Of a stretch of DNA of 64,000 nucleotides, positions 60,159 to 64,000 are shown in pieces. This DNA is from Rhizobiaceae bacterium (GTDB taxonomy: Bacteria > Pseudomonadota > Alphaproteobacteria > Rhizobiales > Rhizobiaceae), in assembly GCA_905339215.1 (NCBI GenBank), contig CAJPFN010000056.1, positions 1 to 64,000 on the forward strand. The letters are read 5' to 3'. Below the pieces are notes generated by a model that was given only the letters and a program-made list of their open reading frames with translations, did no database searches and was not told the DNA's origin. A program made the position numbers and the translations under genes. Each line of letters opens with the position of its first letter. The first letter of the stretch is position 1.

Positions 60159-61079
60159 TCACTTGGCCAGCGACAGTTCGCCCGGCACGTCGCGCGCCGC
60201 GCTCTTCGACCGCGCCGAGGCGATCATGATGAAAAGGGTCAGGATGTAGGGGGCGGCGTTGAAGAAGTAGTAGCCCTGGCTGATGCCGATCGACTGCAGC
60301 GCCGGCCCGATCGCCCCTGCCGCGCCGAAGAGAAGTGCTGCCCAGACGCAGCGGATCGGGTCCCAGCGCGCGAAGATGACCAGCGCCACCGCCATCAGGC
60401 CCTGACCCGACGACAGCCCCTCGTTCCAGCTTCCCGGATAGTAGAGCGACAGGAACGCCCCGCCGACGCCGGCGAGGAAGCCGCCCGCCGCCGTCGCCAT
60501 GAGGCGCACGAGGTCGATCGAAACGCCCATCGCGCGCGCCGACGCCGCGCTGTCGCCGGTCATCCTGACGATCAGGCCCCAGCGCGTGTTGGCCAGCGCC
60601 CACCACATGAAGACGGCGAGCGCGATGCCGACGAAGAACAGCGGATTGACCTGGAGCGCCTGGGCGATTGACGGGTTGGAGGACCACCCTCCGAGCGGGA
60701 TGGCTTCGAGGCGCGGCGCAGTCGGCTGGATGTAGGGCTTGCCGAAGAAGAAGGCGAGGCCGGTGCCGAAGCTCATGAAGGCGATGCCCACGGCGATGTC
60801 GTTCACCTTGGGCAGCTTGCAGATCCAGCCGTGCATGGCGCCGAGCACCAGGCCCGAGAGCCCGGCGAAGAGTACGCCGAGCCACGGGCTGCCGGTCTGG
60901 TAGGAGCCGGCATAGGCGACCATGGCGCCGAGCACGAGGTTGCCCTCGAGGCCAAGGTTGATGCGGCCCGATTTCTCGGTCAGCGTCTCGCCCAACGCCA
61001 CGAACATGAACGGCGTCGAGACGCGGATGGCGCCGCCGACCATGGCGATCAGCACGATGAAGAAGCCGCTCTCGCTCAT
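60159..61079 (-). CDS. ABC transporter permease 2 (BMP/nucleoside type)
   Basis: 306-residue permease. [26 protein letters not shown] is the family signature, with [12 protein letters not shown] as the ATPase-coupling loop. About nine helices. The ATG at 61079 overlaps the other permease by 4 bp. The family carries nucleosides, purines and related nitrogen compounds. Confidence 0.92.
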   Translation of the reverse strand: MSESGFFIVLIAMVGGAIRVSTPFMFVALGETLTEKSGRINLGLEGNLVLGAMVAYAGSYQTGSPWLGVLFAGLSGLVLGAMHGWICKLPKVNDIAVGIAFMSFGTGLAFFFGKPYIQPTAPRLEAIPLGGWSSNPSIAQALQVNPLFFVGIALAVFMWWALANTRWGLIVRMTGDSAASARAMGVSIDLVRLMATAAGGFLAGVGGAFLSLYYPGSWNEGLSSGQGLMAVALVIFARWDPIRCVWAALLFGAAGAIGPALQSIGISQGYYFFNAAPYILTLFIMIASARSKSAARDVPGELSLAK

Positions 61080-62185
61080 GTGCGGTCTCCCGTCTGCTTT
61101 GGCTGGAGGAAGGGGATGCGGCCGTAGAAGGTCTCGGAGACCAGCAGCACCACGAAGATGATGCCCTGAAGCACCAGCACCGTGGCGTCGGGCATCGCCA
61201 TGCGCCGTTGCACCAGGCCGCCGGCGGCATCGAGCGCGCCGAACAGGATGGCCACCGGCACGATGGCCAACGGGTTCTGACGCGCCAGGAAAGCGACGAG
61301 GATGCCGGTGAAGCCGTAGCCGGCGATCAGCGAGGCGTTGGCCTGGCCATGGATGGCGGCGACCTCGTAGAAACCGGCCAGGCCCGAGCAGGCGCCGGCG
61401 ATGGCGCAGCAGACGACGACCAGCGCGCCGACGGGCAGCCCCTGCGCCCGGGCAGCGCGGACATTGCCGCCGGTCATGCGTGCGGCGAAGCCGAAGGTCG
61501 TGCGGCTCATCAGGATATGGAGCGCGACCGCCAGCACGATGCCGGCGGCAAGGCCCCAGTGCACCGAGGTGCCGGGGATCGGCCCGATCCGCCAGGCGTC
61601 GCCGATCGGCATGGTCGACGGCTTGTTGGCCGACGCCGGGTCGCGCAGCGCGCCCTCGACGAAGAAGTTCATGATGGCGATGGCGATGTAGCCGAGCAGC
61701 AGCGACGAGATCGTCTCGTTGACGCCGCGATAGTGGCGCAGCCAGCCGGCGATGCCGACCCAGAGGCCGCCGGCCGCCATCGCCGTGACGGCCATGATCG
61801 GCAGTCCGACGGCGGGCGGCCAGCCGCCGCCGACCATCGGGATGGCGATCGCTGCGGCCGCGAAACCGCCGAGCACCAGCGCGCCCTCGGCGCCGAGCAG
61901 GGTCAGGCCGATGCGCGCGGGAATGGCGAAGGCGAGACCGGTGAGGATCAGCGGCGCGGCGCGCTGCAAGGTGTTCTGGATCGAGAAGGCCGAGCCGAAG
62001 CCGCCCACCCAGACGAGGTTGAAGAAGGTCGCCGGCGATTTTCCCAATGCGAGCAGGAAGAACGAAAATAGGATCGCCGAGGCGACCAGCGCGCCGACGG
62101 GGATCAACACCGCCTCGATCGAGGCGATGGCCTTCGGATCGAGGCCGCGTGCAGTGGCGGGAGTTGCTGACACGACGGCGGTCAT
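61076..62185 (-). CDS. ABC transporter permease 1 (BMP/nucleoside type)
   Basis: 369-residue permease. LQRAAPLILTGLAFAIPARIGLTLLGAEGALVLGG and the NVRAARAQGLP coupling loop are family signatures. The ATG at 62185 is used; the frame upstream runs through the palindromic repeat. It is separated from the binding-protein gene by that repeat, unlike its other tight overlaps. Confidence 0.92.
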   Translation of the reverse strand: MTAVVSATPATARGLDPKAIASIEAVLIPVGALVASAILFSFFLLALGKSPATFFNLVWVGGFGSAFSIQNTLQRAAPLILTGLAFAIPARIGLTLLGAEGALVLGGFAAAAIAIPMVGGGWPPAVGLPIMAVTAMAAGGLWVGIAGWLRHYRGVNETISSLLLGYIAIAIMNFFVEGALRDPASANKPSTMPIGDAWRIGPIPGTSVHWGLAAGIVLAVALHILMSRTTFGFAARMTGGNVRAARAQGLPVGALVVVCCAIAGACSGLAGFYEVAAIHGQANASLIAGYGFTGILVAFLARQNPLAIVPVAILFGALDAAGGLVQRRMAMPDATVLVLQGIIFVVLLVSETFYGRIPFLQPKQTGDRT

Positions 62186-62230
62186 GAGAGCGCTCCGGCG
62201 ACGGAGGGTGAGGCACGTTCCTGACCGGAG

Positions 62231-62385
62231 AAGCACCCCCACTCCGGTCCTTCGGACCACCTCTCCCCCTGCCCGGGGGAGAGGAAGCCATGCTTGAACA
62301 GCGCGCCGACCTTGACGATTGGCGCTTCCTCTCCCCCGGGCAGGGGGAGAGGTGGCTTGCGCAGCAAGACGGAGTGGGGGTGCTT
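62231..62385. repeat. 155-bp inverted repeat (palindromic intergenic element)
   Basis: Outer arms of 16 bp match perfectly (62231-62246 and 62370-62385), and inner arms of 32 bp match perfectly (62257-62288 and 62324-62355). Each inner arm itself holds a small CTCCCCC/GGGGGAG hairpin. The RNA would fold into a long cruciform-like stem. Similar GGGGGAGAGG-rich palindromes are scattered between genes in Mesorhizobium-type genomes. It sits between the binding-protein gene and the permeases. Confidence 0.88.
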
Positions 62386-62408
62386 GACCATTGCCGCCAC
62401 GCTTCACA

Positions 62409-63515
62409 TCACGTCGTCGAGCCGACGACGCCCTCGATGAGGTAGTCCATGCCGTCGAGGACCGGATCGTAGTTGTCCTTGGTGCCGTCGATGACGACAT
62501 TGCCCTTGTTGTCCTTCAGCGGACCGACATAGATCGGCTTGCCCGCCTTCAGGCCTTCGATCGCGGCGTCGGCCGCCTTGATCGCCTCGGGCGTCGCGCC
62601 GGCGCCGTAGGCGGTGTTGCGGATCATGTCGTTGTGGTAGCCACCGACCGTGAAGTTGGGCAGCGCCTCGCCCTTGGCCAGCGCGTCGGCGTAGAGCTTG
62701 TAGATCGTCTCCCACTTGTACTCCGCGCCGGTGATGAAGCCCTTGGGCGCCAGCGGCGCCTGGCTGGCATTGTGGCCACAGCTCTTGACGCCGCGCCCTT
62801 CGGCCGTCTCGATGACCACCTTCGGCCCGTCGACATGGCAGGTGATGACGTCGCAGCCGGCGTCGATCAGCGCGTTGGCGGCCTCGGCCTCACGCACCGG
62901 CAGCGACCACTCGCCGGTGAAGATGACCTGGACGGTGGCGTTCGGGTTGACGCTTCTTGCGCCGAGCAGCATCGAGTTGATGTTGGACAGCACCGAGGGG
63001 ATCGGCTTGGCGGCGACGAAACCGATCTTGCCCGTCGGCGAGGACAGGCCGGCGGCGACGCCGTCGACGTAGTGCGCCTGGTTCAGGTAGCAGAAGTAGG
63101 AGCCGGCATTCGCCGGGTCGGTGTCCTTGTTCCACAGGGGTGCTGCGTGGCGGAACTGGACGGCGGGATACTTCTTCGCCGACTCGACGACGAACGGCTT
63201 GTAGTAGCCGAACGAGGTCGCCAGCACGAGGTTGGCGCCATCAAGGTTGATCATGGATTCCATGGACTTGGAGACGGCGTCGGTCTCCGGAACGTTTTCC
63301 TCCTCGATGACCGTCACGCCCGGCACCTGCTTCAGCACGTCCATGGCCACCGCATGGGCCTGGTTCCAGCCGAAGTCGTCGCGTGGGCCGACATAGACGG
63401 CGCCGAGCACGATCGGCGTCTGCGCGCGGGCGAGCCCGAACGGCAGGGCGGAGGCGGCGAGGCCGGCGGCGCCCGCCTTGAGGAATGAACGTCTATTAAG
63501 GGATGCACGGATCAT
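62409..63515 (-). CDS. BMP-family ABC solute-binding protein with Tat signal
   Basis: 368-residue periplasmic binding protein of the BMP/Med family. The twin-arginine signal is LNRRSFLKAGAAGLAAS, cleaved near LARAQTP. The body has AVYVGPRDDFGWNQAHAVA, DGVAAGLSSPTGKIGFVAA and ITCHVDGPKVVIETAEGRGV. BMP proteins bind nucleosides, purines and similar ring compounds. It is first in the operon that includes the BiuH-like enzyme, so a ureide or triazine-derived ligand is plausible. Confidence 0.93.
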   Translation of the reverse strand: MIRASLNRRSFLKAGAAGLAASALPFGLARAQTPIVLGAVYVGPRDDFGWNQAHAVAMDVLKQVPGVTVIEEENVPETDAVSKSMESMINLDGANLVLATSFGYYKPFVVESAKKYPAVQFRHAAPLWNKDTDPANAGSYFCYLNQAHYVDGVAAGLSSPTGKIGFVAAKPIPSVLSNINSMLLGARSVNPNATVQVIFTGEWSLPVREAEAANALIDAGCDVITCHVDGPKVVIETAEGRGVKSCGHNASQAPLAPKGFITGAEYKWETIYKLYADALAKGEALPNFTVGGYHNDMIRNTAYGAGATPEAIKAADAAIEGLKAGKPIYVGPLKDNKGNVVIDGTKDNYDPVLDGMDYLIEGVVGSTT

Positions 63516-63611
63516 GGGAGGCTCCAGCGGCTTGGGGTTGCGTTCGGTCGGGAGGCGGCAAAGCCCGTGCCGCGTCCGGTTGGGAGGATCGGTGTGCGCG
63601 CAGCCGTCATG

Positions 63612-64000
63612 TCAGGACGCCTCCGCGGGAACTTTCGCCGCCGTGCCGAGGCCCGACTTCTCGTATGTCGGCGACAGGCGGCTGAGCAGGAACTGGTCGC
63701 CCTTGACCGGCGCGTATCGCGCCGGTCGCGCGGGCGTGGCGCACCCCGGCAGGCAGGCGATGTCGGCATCGGGATTCGGATCGAGGAAGAAGGCGATCGA
63801 GAAGCGCTCGCGCCCGGCGGGCGATACGACGCGGTGCGGCGTGGAGACGTAGATGTCGTTCGTCCAGCGCATCAGGCAGTCGCCGATGTTGCAGACGAAG
63901 GCGCCGGGCACGTGCGGCGCGGCGATCCACTCGCCGGCCCGCGTGCGCACCTCGAGCCCGCCGACGCCGTCGGTGGCGAGCAGGGTCACGCAGCCGTAGT
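63612..64000 (-). CDS. 2-oxoglutarate/Fe(II)-type oxygenase, C-terminal part (5' end outside window)
   Basis: The last about 129 residues of an isopenicillin-N-synthase-like oxygenase. CVTLLATDGVGGLEV, WIAAPHVPGAFVCNIGDCL and STPHRVVSPAGRERFSIAFF are visible; the last holds the third iron ligand His and the Arg that binds 2-oxoglutarate. The gene starts beyond base 64000 on the minus strand, so it precedes the BMP gene. It may hydroxylate a nitrogen heterocycle feeding the cluster, as the fungal thymine hydroxylases of this superfamily do; this is inference. Confidence 0.88.
   Translation of the reverse strand, partial: YGCVTLLATDGVGGLEVRTRAGEWIAAPHVPGAFVCNIGDCLMRWTNDIYVSTPHRVVSPAGRERFSIAFFLDPNPDADIACLPGCATPARPARYAPVKGDQFLLSRLSPTYEKSGLGTAAKVPAEAS

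Noticed and set aside
1-64000. tRNA, rRNA, insertion sequences, prophage or conjugation genes
   Set aside because: I looked for cloverleaf-like segments, transposase motifs, integrases and attachment repeats and saw none that I could support.

Overview
The window is a GC-rich (about 64 percent G+C by eye) stretch of a bacterial genome that looks alphaproteobacterial, most likely Hyphomicrobiales close to Mesorhizobium, Aminobacter or other Phyllobacteriaceae. This is inferred from the gene families, the 4-bp ATGA/GTGA operon overlaps, the biuret-hydrolase type and a palindromic intergenic repeat. I found no rRNA, tRNA, CRISPR array or insertion sequence. Nearly all of it is accessory catabolism: transporters, oxidoreductases, hydrolases and many local regulators.

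Layout. (1) 1-5.3 kb: the 3' end of an aldehyde dehydrogenase, a GntR regulator, a class III PLP enzyme and an APH-fold small-molecule kinase (a kinase/phospho-lyase pair like that of hydroxylysine breakdown), and a divergent HAD hydrolase. (2) 5.5-5.8 kb: a rearrangement scar where the 3' end of a livM gene abuts the 3' end of an enoyl-CoA hydratase gene; a MarR gene follows. (3) 6.6-15.4 kb: a meta-cleavage lower pathway (GalD-, GalC- and GalB-like enzymes) with a type I (VOC) extradiol dioxygenase, a LysR regulator with two DNA-binding domains, a frameshifted dehydrogenase and a TRAP transporter. (4) 15.4-17.9 kb: a divergent MarR regulator and flavoprotein hydroxylase resembling MobR/MobA (3-hydroxybenzoate to protocatechuate), probably feeding region 3. 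(5) 18.1-37.8 kb: a TetR gene, two GMC oxidoreductases, a branched-chain-type ABC transporter, four SDR dehydrogenases, a carboxymuconolactone-decarboxylase-like protein, a serine hydrolase, a metallo-beta-lactamase hydrolase, a second TRAP transporter and a 3-hydroxyisobutyrate-dehydrogenase-like enzyme. The 10-mer TTGTATGACA recurs upstream of its transcription units, suggesting one regulon of the GntR protein at 28.8 kb.

(6) 37.9-43.8 kb: an FAH-family hydrolase, a cyclase-family hydrolase and an SsuABC-like transporter, divergent from a TetR gene. (7) 43.9-46.0 kb: a MarR regulator divergent from homogentisate dioxygenase (hmgA), with a palindrome inside the hmgA promoter. (8) 46.1-56.0 kb: a two-component system divergent from a PepSY protein, a cytochrome b561, a secreted poly-aspartate protein, a DUF2271 protein with a flavinylation-like motif, a membrane NAD(P)H-flavin reductase with PepSY segments, ApbE (FMN transferase), a P1B-type metal ATPase and a VIT1/CCC1-type transporter. 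I read this as a transmembrane flavin electron-transfer and metal-homeostasis system, and it is the most interesting part of the window. Two copies of a 46-bp bipartite element precede its two transcription units.

(9) 56.0-64.0 kb: a ureide-type nitrogen cluster: biuret hydrolase (BiuH-like), a second cysteine hydrolase, an AtzH-like protein, a 5-formyltetrahydrofolate cyclo-ligase-like protein, a BMP-type ABC transporter interrupted by a 155-bp inverted repeat, and the end of a 2-oxoglutarate/Fe(II)-type oxygenase gene that runs off the window.
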